Assembly: GCA_040881505.1 (NCBI GenBank) | Contig: JBBEDC010000025.1 | Span: 1-5,382 of the forward strand | Source: JBBEDC01 sp040881505 | GTDB lineage: Bacteria; Patescibacteriota; Andersenbacteria; UBA10190 | Direction: 5' to 3' | Length of the DNA: 5,382 bases | Notes under the pieces: model-generated | Seen by the model: the letters and a program-made list of their open reading frames with translations, nothing else | Told to the model about the DNA's origin: nothing | Databases searched by the model: none | Made by a program: the position numbers and the translations under genes | Shown here: positions 1 through 5,382 of the stretch, piece by piece | Position numbering within the stretch: the stretch's first letter is position 1 | How the letters are laid out: the number at the start of each line of letters is the position of its first letter

Positions 1-483
1 TATGTTGGCAGACAGGGGTTTACTCTCATTGAGTTGTTAATAGTTATCGCTATTATCGGTATTCTGGCTGTATTGGTTTTAGGGGCAGCGGGTCGAAGTC
101 GGCAGTTGGCGCAAGATCGTAAAGTGCAGAGCGGGGTAGGGCAAATTCGGTGGCAGGCAGAAATTGCATATGATGATAATGGGGGAAGTTATGAAGACTG
201 GGTTGAAGATGAAAATATTCAGGATCAGCTCTATATTCTCCTGAATGATATTAATACTGTTGCAGGAATTATAGGTAGCTGTGGTGATTACACGAGTTGT
301 CCGGAAGAGTATTCTGCCGTGCTTCGATATAGTCAGGAGCAGGAATATTGTATTAGCGCTCCAAAAGCTTCGGAGGCAGGACACTTCTTCTGTATTGATC
401 ACCAGGGGACAATAGTTGAAACAACAGGCGCGTGTCCTAATTTTGATGAAGATGACGCTCCGCTCCGTTGTCCGGTGCCGTAG
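1..483 (+). CDS. Type IV pilin / major pseudopilin-like protein, 5' end outside window
   Basis: This is a structural pilin subunit that would be inserted in the inner membrane, trimmed by prepilin peptidase and assembled into a pilus or pseudopilus. The frame is open from base 1 and begins RQG-FTLIELLIVIAIIG, a canonical class III prepilin signal: cleavage falls after Gly (visible codon 6), Phe is +1 and Glu5 is present. A hydrophobic helix follows to about codon 28, then an amphipathic stretch and a soluble domain. There is no start codon in frame in the first six codons, so the true start lies upstream; the TTG at 34 is inside the signal and is not the start. The mature protein would be about 154 residues. 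The soluble domain has six cysteines (visible codons 94, 100, 117, 131, 145, 157), enough for three disulfides. The prepilin peptidase gene starts nine bases after the stop. The family is certain; whether it is the major pilin or a further minor one is not. Confidence 0.9.
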   Translation, partial: YVGRQGFTLIELLIVIAIIGILAVLVLGAAGRSRQLAQDRKVQSGVGQIRWQAEIAYDDNGGSYEDWVEDENIQDQLYILLNDINTVAGIIGSCGDYTSCPEEYSAVLRYSQEQEYCISAPKASEAGHFFCIDHQGTIVETTGACPNFDEDDAPLRCPVP

Positions 484-492
484 CTTGAAAGT

Positions 493-1278
493 ATGTGGAT
501 AAATTGGGTGGCATGGGCCATGTTTGCAGCCTTTGGTGCAATGGTGGGCAGCTTCGCGAATGTACTAATCCTGCGATTTATATCCCATCAACCCATTGGT
601 ATGGACCGGTCTAGGTGTCCGAATTGCAAACACGTACTGCAGTGGTATGCTCTTGTGCCTATATTCTCATATGTATTCTTGCGTGGGCGCTGTCGATATT
701 GCGGTAAAGGAATATCGTTTCAGTATCCGTTAGTTGAGTTTATAAGTGGCGCGGCCGCACTCTATTTTTTTGCATTTAATGAAGAGGTACTAGGCGTTAG
801 CGTAATACTGTATGCAGCGTTCATGATATTGCTCGTGCTGTTTGTTATTGATCTAAAAACCTTCCTGCTGCCAGATTTCTATATCATCCTTCTATCCGTA
901 ATTGTTATTCTCTACCACGCAACTGGCAGCCTTATAGGCCCCACCCAGCAGTTTGGCGGTGTATTGATTGGAGCTGGCAGCCTGCTACTCCTATGGGCTG
1001 GAACGCGAGGGAAGGGGATTGGATTTGGTGATGTAAAGCTATTGGTGCCTTTAGGGTTGCTATTCGGTATTCACGGAACGATACTTCTTCTCTTCATAGC
1101 GTTTCTTACAGGTGGGCTATTCGGGGGAGTATTATTGTTAACAAAACGTGCCACCCCTAAAACAGCAATTCCCTTTGGCCCGTTTTTAGCCGGTGCGGCT
1201 ATGATTCTTTTGATCTACCCTGCCTTAATTCCTTTTTTTGGATACGTTTTCTTAGGTCCCTACTATGCGGTATTATAA
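493..1278 (+). CDS. pilD: Prepilin peptidase / N-methyltransferase (PilD/GspO, family A24)
   Basis: This integral membrane aspartic protease removes the short leader of prepilins after Gly and, in bifunctional members, methylates the new N-terminus. At 261 residues it is normal in length. Residues 10-30 hold the first membrane segment with the VGSFANVLILR motif of the N-terminal domain. The cytoplasmic zinc-binding loop has two CxxC pairs, C42/C45 and C67/C70, around a WYALVPIFSY stretch, and is followed by ISFQYPLVE. The two catalytic aspartates are D120 (in VIDLKTFLLPD) and D180 (in GFGDVKLL). The conserved IPFGPFLA motif is at 226-233. Several further hydrophobic segments are spread from 78 to 256. 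The start is the first ATG after the upstream stop; its ribosome site is weak. No key residue is missing, so the enzyme looks active. Its position inside the pilin cluster fits a dedicated processing role. Confidence 0.96.
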   Translation: MWINWVAWAMFAAFGAMVGSFANVLILRFISHQPIGMDRSRCPNCKHVLQWYALVPIFSYVFLRGRCRYCGKGISFQYPLVEFISGAAALYFFAFNEEVLGVSVILYAAFMILLVLFVIDLKTFLLPDFYIILLSVIVILYHATGSLIGPTQQFGGVLIGAGSLLLLWAGTRGKGIGFGDVKLLVPLGLLFGIHGTILLLFIAFLTGGLFGGVLLLTKRATPKTAIPFGPFLAGAAMILLIYPALIPFFGYVFLGPYYAVL

Positions 1279-1283
1279 AGGGG
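1278..1283 (+). promoter_or_regulatory. Ribosome binding site pointing to TTG 1291
   Basis: AAGGGG lies seven bases before TTG 1291, an ordinary spacing, and overlaps the stop codon of the peptidase gene. It is 23 bases before ATG 1307, too far to serve that codon well. The site therefore suggests that translation of the next gene was meant to begin at 1291 and not at 1307. Confidence 0.55.
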
Positions 1284-1290
1284 TAACGAA

Positions 1291-1306
1291 TTGATAAAAC
1301 GAAAAG
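1291..1306 (+). other. Out-of-frame remnant of a prepilin leader
   Basis: From TTG 1291 the reading frame gives MIKRK, then D-D-P-S and a stop at 1318-1320. A short basic peptide like MIKRK is what normally precedes the Gly of a prepilin signal, and a good ribosome binding site stands in front of it. The mature pilin sequence MTLLE starts at 1307 in the next frame, while that frame has a stop (TAA) at 1295-1297. If the single G at 1306 were a full Gly codon (two more bases), the product would read MIKRKG then MTLLE. I infer a two-base loss in the Gly codon, or an assembly error of that size. Confidence 0.5.
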
Positions 1307-1834
1307 ATGACCCTTCTTGAAACCGTTGTAGTTATTACCATTATGAGTATTTTATCAGTGCTCACGGCAGTCTCTTTTCCTGTTATCCGCAATCACCAAA
1401 ACCTCATAACCGATGCGGGTCAAGTTGAAGGGGCATTACAAGAAGCTCAGCTGCGAGCTTTAAATGAAGTGCGTCCAGAAGAATGTTTGTCTCAAGCAGG
1501 GGATGACAGGGATTTGCAGCGGCGATGTTCAAACATAGGCACTGCTTTTCAAGATCGACAAGGGGTGCTTTTTTCAGACTTTGACGGAGATCGGCAGTAC
1601 ACTCCCGGAGAGGATTTTGAAATAAAGAGGTATACGCTTGTTACAACTGTAGATGGTGTAAGCTCTCCTGCTTGGCAGACATTTGTGTTTGAAGCACTGC
1701 CGCCAACAGTGGCCGTGTATGCTGGGGGAGCGGTAGTGCTTCCATCATCAGAGTCTTCGGCAGCAGTGCTTACCCTGCGTGCTGGCGGCCAAACAAAGGA
1801 GTTGAAAATACGACCATATGGCATTGTTGAATAA
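1307..1834 (+). CDS. GspH/FimT-like minor pilin lacking its leader peptide
   Basis: This is a minor pilin of the GspH/FimT/FimU type, thought to help initiate or join the tip of the pilus or pseudopilus. The 175 residues begin directly at MTLLETVVVI, which corresponds to the mature N-terminus: Met at +1 (as in many pseudopilins) and Glu5 present. Residues 6-26 form the hydrophobic helix. An Asp-rich loop (DFDGD at 91-95, then YTPGED at 98-103) resembles the acidic loop common in FimU/GspH proteins. The C-terminal LTLRAGGQTKELKIRPYGIVE-like end (155-175) fits the closing strands of this fold. C60 and C74 could form a disulfide. The only in-frame start is ATG 1307, since a stop lies at 1295. 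As it stands the protein has no basic leader and no Gly for the peptidase to cut. The rest of the frame is intact, so any lesion is recent or is a sequence error. Family placement is good; whether the gene is functional is open. Confidence 0.8.
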   Translation: MTLLETVVVITIMSILSVLTAVSFPVIRNHQNLITDAGQVEGALQEAQLRALNEVRPEECLSQAGDDRDLQRRCSNIGTAFQDRQGVLFSDFDGDRQYTPGEDFEIKRYTLVTTVDGVSSPAWQTFVFEALPPTVAVYAGGAVVLPSSESSAAVLTLRAGGQTKELKIRPYGIVE

Positions 1835-2357
1835 CAATAATAAAGGATTCACTCTTATCGGTACCTTATTTGCCGCCATTATCGTGGTGAGTACGATGCT
1901 GCTTGCTATCCAGCTGACTATTCGTGCTGATGAGGTAGTAACATTAAGTCGTCATCGATTCGGAGCAGCTAGCCTAGCTCGTGAGGGACTAGAGCTAACA
2001 CGCGCTATTCGAGATACTCGGTGGTTTGAATCAGGAGATAGGGCTAACTGGCTGAATGGTATCTGCAATGAAGGAGAAGAGAAGACGTACGAAACTGTTC
2101 AATTTTCAGTCAATGCGCAAACGATACGTGATTCCAACCTTATCAGCGACGTTTCTGATTCGGCAGTTCCGTTGGAAGGCTATGGTGTGAATTATGATAG
2201 GGTGATGAGCATTGATTGTAGCACTCAGGATGAGGAGCCAGCATATGTTCTCGTATCAGCAGATGTTTCGTGGGAATATAAAGGACAACCACGTATTATT
2301 ACGGTGAGGGAAAAGCTCTTTAATTGGTTCCATGGTGGGGCGCAACCACGAACATGA
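1818..2357 (+). CDS. PilV/GspI-like minor pilin with Gly at position 5
   Basis: This predicted minor pilin has 179 residues. The leader is MALLNNNNKG and cleavage is expected between G10 and F11. The mature start is FTLIGTLFAAIIVV, so the nearly universal Glu5 is replaced by Gly (G15 of the precursor, codon GGT). The hydrophobic helix spans about 11-33. The stretch ASLAREGLELTRAIRDTRW (51-69) and the C-terminal REKLFNW (164-170) are features I recall from PilV-like proteins of Patescibacteria. C83 and C134 are the only cysteines. ATG 1818 is the first start after the in-frame TGA at 1803; an AAAGGAG at 1795-1801 lies 16 bases upstream, a rather long spacing. It overlaps the previous gene by 17 bases and the next by four, so it is probably co-translated with both. 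The role in a tip or priming complex is inferred from the family and gene order. Confidence 0.87.
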   Translation: MALLNNNNKGFTLIGTLFAAIIVVSTMLLAIQLTIRADEVVTLSRHRFGAASLAREGLELTRAIRDTRWFESGDRANWLNGICNEGEEKTYETVQFSVNAQTIRDSNLISDVSDSAVPLEGYGVNYDRVMSIDCSTQDEEPAYVLVSADVSWEYKGQPRIITVREKLFNWFHGGAQPRT

Positions 2358-2926
2358 GATACAAAGACTCACAATTCAGACAGAGAGGGTTCACGTTAAT
2401 TGAACTGCTCGTAGCTGCTGGAATTTTTGTGATAGTAATGACAGTCGTGGGTGCTACATTTAGTCGGTTTGTCATGATGCAGCGACGCAGCATAGCAGAA
2501 AACCGTATGTTGGAAGAAGTGCGTTTGGCCCTAGAGCTTTTCAGTCGGGAAACCCGTACGGCTTATGGTATAACATACGATCCGACTGCAGCTGATGAGC
2601 TGTTATACCGTAATCAGAACGGGTATTGCGTTATGTACAGATTGCATGAAGAAGCCCTGCAGCGGGCTGAGCACAATACACCAGGATCTGATTGCGACGA
2701 TTCCGTTTTCAGTGAGGAATCTTTTGCTGATCTAACGGGCGCCGGTGTTCAAGTCGCCAACCTGTTTTTCAATGTACGGGCTGCGACCAAAGATGGAGGT
2801 AGCTTAACTCAGCAGGGGTTTGTTACGATTAGCATGGAAGCACAGTCAGAAAGTGAAATCGTCCCACCTTTAATGGTAAAAAGTAGCGTTACTTCTCGTC
2901 AAACAACCGTCTATGTTTCACAATAA
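2354..2926 (+). CDS. PilW/GspJ-like minor pilin
   Basis: This predicted minor pilin has 190 residues. The leader MRYKDSQFRQRG is basic, cleavage is expected between G12 and F13, and the mature start FTLIELLVAAGIFVIV keeps Glu5 (E17). The membrane helix spans about 13-38, followed by the amphipathic FSRFVMMQRRSIAENRMLEEVRL-type region and LELFSRETRTA (60-70), which matches the PilW/GspJ pattern of helix followed by a beta domain. C92 and C114 are the only cysteines. I chose ATG 2354 because its ATGA overlaps the TGA stop of the previous gene, a classic coupling junction, and because it gives a normal leader. A TTG at 2324 would add ten residues (MVPWWGATTN) that do not resemble a leader. By gene order it would work with the PilV-like and PilX-like proteins in the initiating complex. 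Confidence 0.88.
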   Translation: MRYKDSQFRQRGFTLIELLVAAGIFVIVMTVVGATFSRFVMMQRRSIAENRMLEEVRLALELFSRETRTAYGITYDPTAADELLYRNQNGYCVMYRLHEEALQRAEHNTPGSDCDDSVFSEESFADLTGAGVQVANLFFNVRAATKDGGSLTQQGFVTISMEAQSESEIVPPLMVKSSVTSRQTTVYVSQ

Positions 2927-3332
2927 TTACCAGTACGGATCTGTTCCGATTTACGTCGCTCTTTTGACGGTGGCGATTGTTACGTCGTCATCATTGGCAC
3001 TCAGCGCCTTATTGGCGCGCCAGATTCAGAATACCGAGAATATCATTGAATCAGAACGAGCGTATTATGCTGCGACCTCGGGGGCGGAGGAGGCACTATG
3101 GGTGCTAGTACAAAATCTCATAGAAGGGGTGCCAAATGGTCCATTAGAGCCTATTGAGGGTGTGGTGCCATATGATAATGACATTGAAGCAACATATACC
3201 GTTGGTGATGCACAATTGAGACCCTCCGATGATGGGCTCCGGGCCCTGCCTTGTGTTGATAGTGAAGGTGAGTACTCTGGCAACCAGCGTCGCTTGGTGC
3301 TTGATCAGGTATCCGTCGATTGTGAGTTCTAG
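2913..3332 (+). CDS. Short PilX/GspK-like minor pilin
   Basis: This predicted minor pilin has 139 residues, in the position where PilX or GspK normally stands in H-I-J-K clusters. The leader is MFHNNYQYG, with likely cleavage between G9 and S10, and the mature start is SVPIYVALLTVAIV. There is no Glu5; Tyr14 is at that place. Lack of Glu5 is normal for GspK, the tip subunit, and for related proteins. The hydrophobic helix spans about 11-35. The ESERAYYAATSGAEEALW segment (46-63) is the typical helix of the PilX-like family. The soluble part is small and lacks the large helical insert of true GspK, so PilX-like is the better name. C114 and C137 are the only cysteines, one just before the C-terminus, which could clamp the tail. 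It overlaps the previous gene by 14 bases; no clear ribosome site is seen, so it probably depends on upstream translation. Confidence 0.8.
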   Translation: MFHNNYQYGSVPIYVALLTVAIVTSSSLALSALLARQIQNTENIIESERAYYAATSGAEEALWVLVQNLIEGVPNGPLEPIEGVVPYDNDIEATYTVGDAQLRPSDDGLRALPCVDSEGEYSGNQRRLVLDQVSVDCEF

Positions 3333-3335
3333 GCC

Positions 3336-3364
3336 GTGATATTTCTGTTCGTATGGCGTATACT
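3336..3364 (+). promoter_or_regulatory. Weak candidate promoter before ligA
   Basis: In the 42-base gap before ligA, GTGATA (3336-3341; four of six matches to TTGACA) and TATACT (3359-3364; five of six matches to TATAAT) are separated by 17 bases. Transcription would begin around 3371, only a few bases before the ATG at 3375, giving an almost leaderless mRNA. No good ribosome binding site lies before ligA. The match could be chance, and read-through from the pilin genes remains possible. Confidence 0.2.
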
Positions 3365-3374
3365 GTGATGGTTT

Positions 3375-5354
3375 ATGACCAAGCAAGAAGCTGCCAATCG
3401 CATTAAAAAACTCCGACAGGAAATTAATCATCATAGATATCTGTACCATGTCTTGGATACCCAGGAGATTTCAGACGCGGCTTTAGATAGTCTCAAAAAC
3501 GAGCTTGAGGATTTAGAGCAGAAGTTTCCTGATTTGCGCACCCCTGATTCCCCAACAATGCGGGTAGGGGGAGAGCCGAAACCGGAATTTCAACAGGTGG
3601 AACATACAGCTCGCATGCTATCGCTTCGAGACGTTTTTGAACCCGCTGAATTGCTACAGTGGGAAAAGCGCAACAAGAAAATTGTCCAGGCTGAATACGA
3701 ATATTTTGTTGAACTAAAAGTTGACGGGGTGGCCATCTCGTTAGTTTATCAGGACGGCGTTTTGCACCATGCGGCTACGAGGGGAGATGGAGTAGTCGGT
3801 GAGGATGTCACTCACAACATTCGAACGATTGAGGCTATACCGCTCTCGCTTCGCGAAGACATACCGGGAAGGGTCGAAGTCCGAGGTGAGGTATACATGC
3901 TGAAAGCAGACTTCGAAAGAATGAATATCGAGCGTGGGCAACAGGACTTGCCATTATACGCCAACCCTCGAAATATTGCCGCTGGGAGTATTCGACAGCT
4001 TGATCCAGCCATGGCCGCAAGTCGCCCATTACGATTCTTTGCCTGGGAGATAACTGCCGGAGTGGATGTGGCAACAAGGGTAGATGAGTATGAGAAGCTG
4101 CAAGAGCTAGGCTTTGCAGTTCCGCCAGATGCAAAGCTATGCCATACACTAAAGGAGGTTGAAACATACATCGCTACCGAAGAAAAGCGAAGACTCAAAC
4201 GAACGTTCCAGGTGGATGGGCTTGTGATCAAAGTCAACGACTTACGCACCTCTGCACGCCTTGGCATTATCGGCAAGGCTCCGCGGGGATCAATTGCATA
4301 CAAATTTGCAGCGGAGGAGGCTACAACAATTGTTGAAGATATCGTGGTGCAGGTGGGGCGTACGGGCACACTGACTCCCGTAGCTCATTTGCGGCCTGTT
4401 CGAGTAGCTGGTAGCACCGTCTCGCGGGCCACGTTGCATAACATGGACGAGATCAAGCGTAAAGATGTGCGAGCGGGCGATACCGTCGTTATTCGCAAAG
4501 CCGGCGACATAATCCCTGAAGTTGTGAAGGTGCTATTAAAACTGCGCCCCGAAAACACGCGGCCGTTTCGAATGCCGAAAAAATGTCCAGTGTGCGGTTC
4601 CCCTGTGCAGCACGAACAGGGCGAGGTCGCAGTGCGGTGTACGAATATGTTTTGCTTCTCGCAACAGCGGGAGCGAATCCTGCATGCCATCGGTAAGTCT
4701 GCGTTTGATATAGATGGGCTTGGGGAACGAATTGTGGAGCAAATGCTGCAAGAGGGATTAATTGAAGAAGTGCCTGATCTTTGGGAGCTAACTGAAGGCG
4801 ACGTGCTGCAGCTGGAAGGATTCGCTGAAAAGTCAGCCCATAACCTTATTGCTGAAATTCAATCTCATACTAGTATTACTTTTAGTCGTTTCTTAGTGGC
4901 GCTTGGAATCCCGCATGTCGGCGTGGTTACCGCTCAAGACTTAGCGCGAGCATTCACGACACTTAAAGCACTGTTGAAGGCCTCGGTAGAACAATTGGTA
5001 GAGGTAGAAGGAGTAGGCAAGACAGTGGCTCAGGCGGCTCATGCATATTTGCACAGCGATTCTATACAACATTTACTTGAGCGGTACAGTGGCGTAGGCG
5101 TAAAGGTTGTACCACAAAAGCAATCCGGAGCTCTGCATGGCAAAACGTTTGTCTTTACCGGCTCTCTAGGTGACATATCGCGAGATGAAGCCAAGCAGCT
5201 CGTTATAGCTGCCGGGGGAAGGGTGGCCTCAGCTGTGGGGCAGCAAGTTGATTATGTTGTGGTAGGTGAAGAGGCGGGCAGTAAGGAGAAAAAGGCCAAA
5301 CAGCTAGGTTTGCATATACTCTCCCCGTCCCAGTTTAAGAAAATGATTGCCTAA
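3375..5354 (+). CDS. ligA: NAD+-dependent DNA ligase LigA
   Basis: LigA seals nicks in duplex DNA in replication and repair, using NAD+ to form an enzyme-AMP intermediate. At 659 residues it is close to E. coli LigA (671). Domain Ia (about 1-65) contains HRYLYHVLD and ISDAALD. The nucleotidyltransferase domain has the active lysine K115 in ELKVDG (113-118), TRGDG (135-139), RGEVYM (170-175), FFAWEI (221-226), DGLVIKVN (281-288, K286) and IAYKFAAEE (307-315, K310). The OB fold follows (about 316-395, with VGRTGTLTPVA). The zinc finger uses C404, C407, C422 and C427. Helix-hairpin-helix motifs include EGFAEKSA, GIPHVG and GVGKTVA (480-555). A C-terminal BRCT domain starts near 586 (LHGKTFVFTGSL) and carries AAGGRV at 612-617. 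In domain Ia the NMN-contacting set aligned to E. coli Y22, H23, D32, Y35, D36 is Y24, H25, D34, L37, D38, so one tyrosine is replaced by leucine. The start is ATG 3375, after an in-frame stop at 3366. The gene is complete and surely functional in kind. Confidence 0.98.
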   Translation: MTKQEAANRIKKLRQEINHHRYLYHVLDTQEISDAALDSLKNELEDLEQKFPDLRTPDSPTMRVGGEPKPEFQQVEHTARMLSLRDVFEPAELLQWEKRNKKIVQAEYEYFVELKVDGVAISLVYQDGVLHHAATRGDGVVGEDVTHNIRTIEAIPLSLREDIPGRVEVRGEVYMLKADFERMNIERGQQDLPLYANPRNIAAGSIRQLDPAMAASRPLRFFAWEITAGVDVATRVDEYEKLQELGFAVPPDAKLCHTLKEVETYIATEEKRRLKRTFQVDGLVIKVNDLRTSARLGIIGKAPRGSIAYKFAAEEATTIVEDIVVQVGRTGTLTPVAHLRPVRVAGSTVSRATLHNMDEIKRKDVRAGDTVVIRKAGDIIPEVVKVLLKLRPENTRPFRMPKKCPVCGSPVQHEQGEVAVRCTNMFCFSQQRERILHAIGKSAFDIDGLGERIVEQMLQEGLIEEVPDLWELTEGDVLQLEGFAEKSAHNLIAEIQSHTSITFSRFLVALGIPHVGVVTAQDLARAFTTLKALLKASVEQLVEVEGVGKTVAQAAHAYLHSDSIQHLLERYSGVGVKVVPQKQSGALHGKTFVFTGSLGDISRDEAKQLVIAAGGRVASAVGQQVDYVVVGEEAGSKEKKAKQLGLHILSPSQFKKMIA

Positions 5355-5371
5355 CAGGGGTTGTTGCCGCT

Positions 5372-5382
5372 ATGCTGAGCAA
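5372..5382 (+). CDS. Possible start of a further gene, cut by window end
   Basis: ATG 5372 opens M-L-S and then leaves the window. AGGGG at 5356-5360, just after the ligA stop, could act as its ribosome binding site with a spacing of 11 bases. GatC proteins often begin in a similar way and, from memory, gat genes can follow ligA in Parcubacteria, but three residues cannot identify a gene. Treat this as a pointer only. Confidence 0.25.

Noticed and set aside
34..36. TTG as the start of the first pilin.
   Set aside because: It falls inside the FTLIEL signal; the frame is open to base 1 with RQG-FTLIE upstream, so the gene starts before the window.
79..402. A 107-codon open frame on the - strand opposite the first pilin.
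   Set aside because: The + strand has a clear prepilin signal and pilin-type domain; the antisense translation shows no family feature.
2324..2353. Upstream TTG start for the PilW-like gene.
   Set aside because: It would add MVPWWGATTN, which is not leader-like, and ATG 2354 forms a standard ATGA overlap with the preceding stop.
3144..3449. A - strand open frame spanning the PilX-like/ligA gap.
   Set aside because: It overlaps two well-supported + strand genes and has no ribosome site or motif that I recognise.
3812..4369. A 185-codon open frame on the - strand inside ligA, with smaller ones nearby (3835-4167, 4385-4690, 4536-4751).
   Set aside because: All lie antisense to a fully conserved LigA coding sequence; their translations are low in recognisable motifs and are explained as shadows of ligA codon use.
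5355..5371. Terminator after ligA.
   Set aside because: No stem-loop or T-run is visible before the window ends; the short gap instead holds a possible ribosome site.

Overview
The window reads as a piece of a compact bacterial genome carrying a one-direction run of type IV pilus (or type II secretion-like) genes, followed by the NAD+-dependent DNA ligase gene. All supported genes are on the + strand and lie very close together or overlap. The pilin-like proteins resemble, from memory, those of Candidatus Patescibacteria (CPR, Parcubacteria-type lineages). Examples are the AREGLEL..AIRDTRW stretch and the C-terminal REKLFNW of the third pilin-like protein, the AYYAATSGAEEAL stretch of the fifth, and the ALDSLKNEL start of the ligase. 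That assignment is an inference; there is no rRNA or other clear marker in the window.

Layout: (1) 1-483, a type IV pilin whose first codons lie before the window; (2) 493-1278, prepilin peptidase PilD with both zinc CxxC pairs and both catalytic aspartates; (3) 1307-1834, a GspH/FimT-like minor pilin that lacks its leader; (4) 1818-2357, a PilV/GspI-like minor pilin; (5) 2354-2926, a PilW/GspJ-like minor pilin; (6) 2913-3332, a short PilX/GspK-like minor pilin; (7) 3375-5354, full-length LigA; (8) a possible start of another gene at 5372. Genes 3 to 6 match in order and type the four minor pilins (H, I, J, K) that prime pilus or pseudopilus assembly, preceded by a pilin and the peptidase that matures them. 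The assembly ATPases, platform protein and secretin are not in the window.

The strongest oddity is at the start of gene 3. A well-placed Shine-Dalgarno sequence and a TTG codon at 1291 encode a basic leader (MIKRK), but this is out of frame with the mature pilin start (MTLLE, ATG at 1307). Restoring two bases in one codon would give MIKRKG followed by MTLLE, a normal prepilin. Other points are the loss of Glu5 in the PilV-like protein, exactly two cysteines in each of the four minor pilins, an Asp-rich possible metal loop in the GspH-like protein, and a Tyr-to-Leu change in the NMN-binding domain of LigA. I see no RNA genes, mobile elements, CRISPR arrays or long repeats, and no gene-free stretch longer than about 42 bases. 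This is a recognisable pilus locus with several unusual details; I do not see evidence of a wholly new system.
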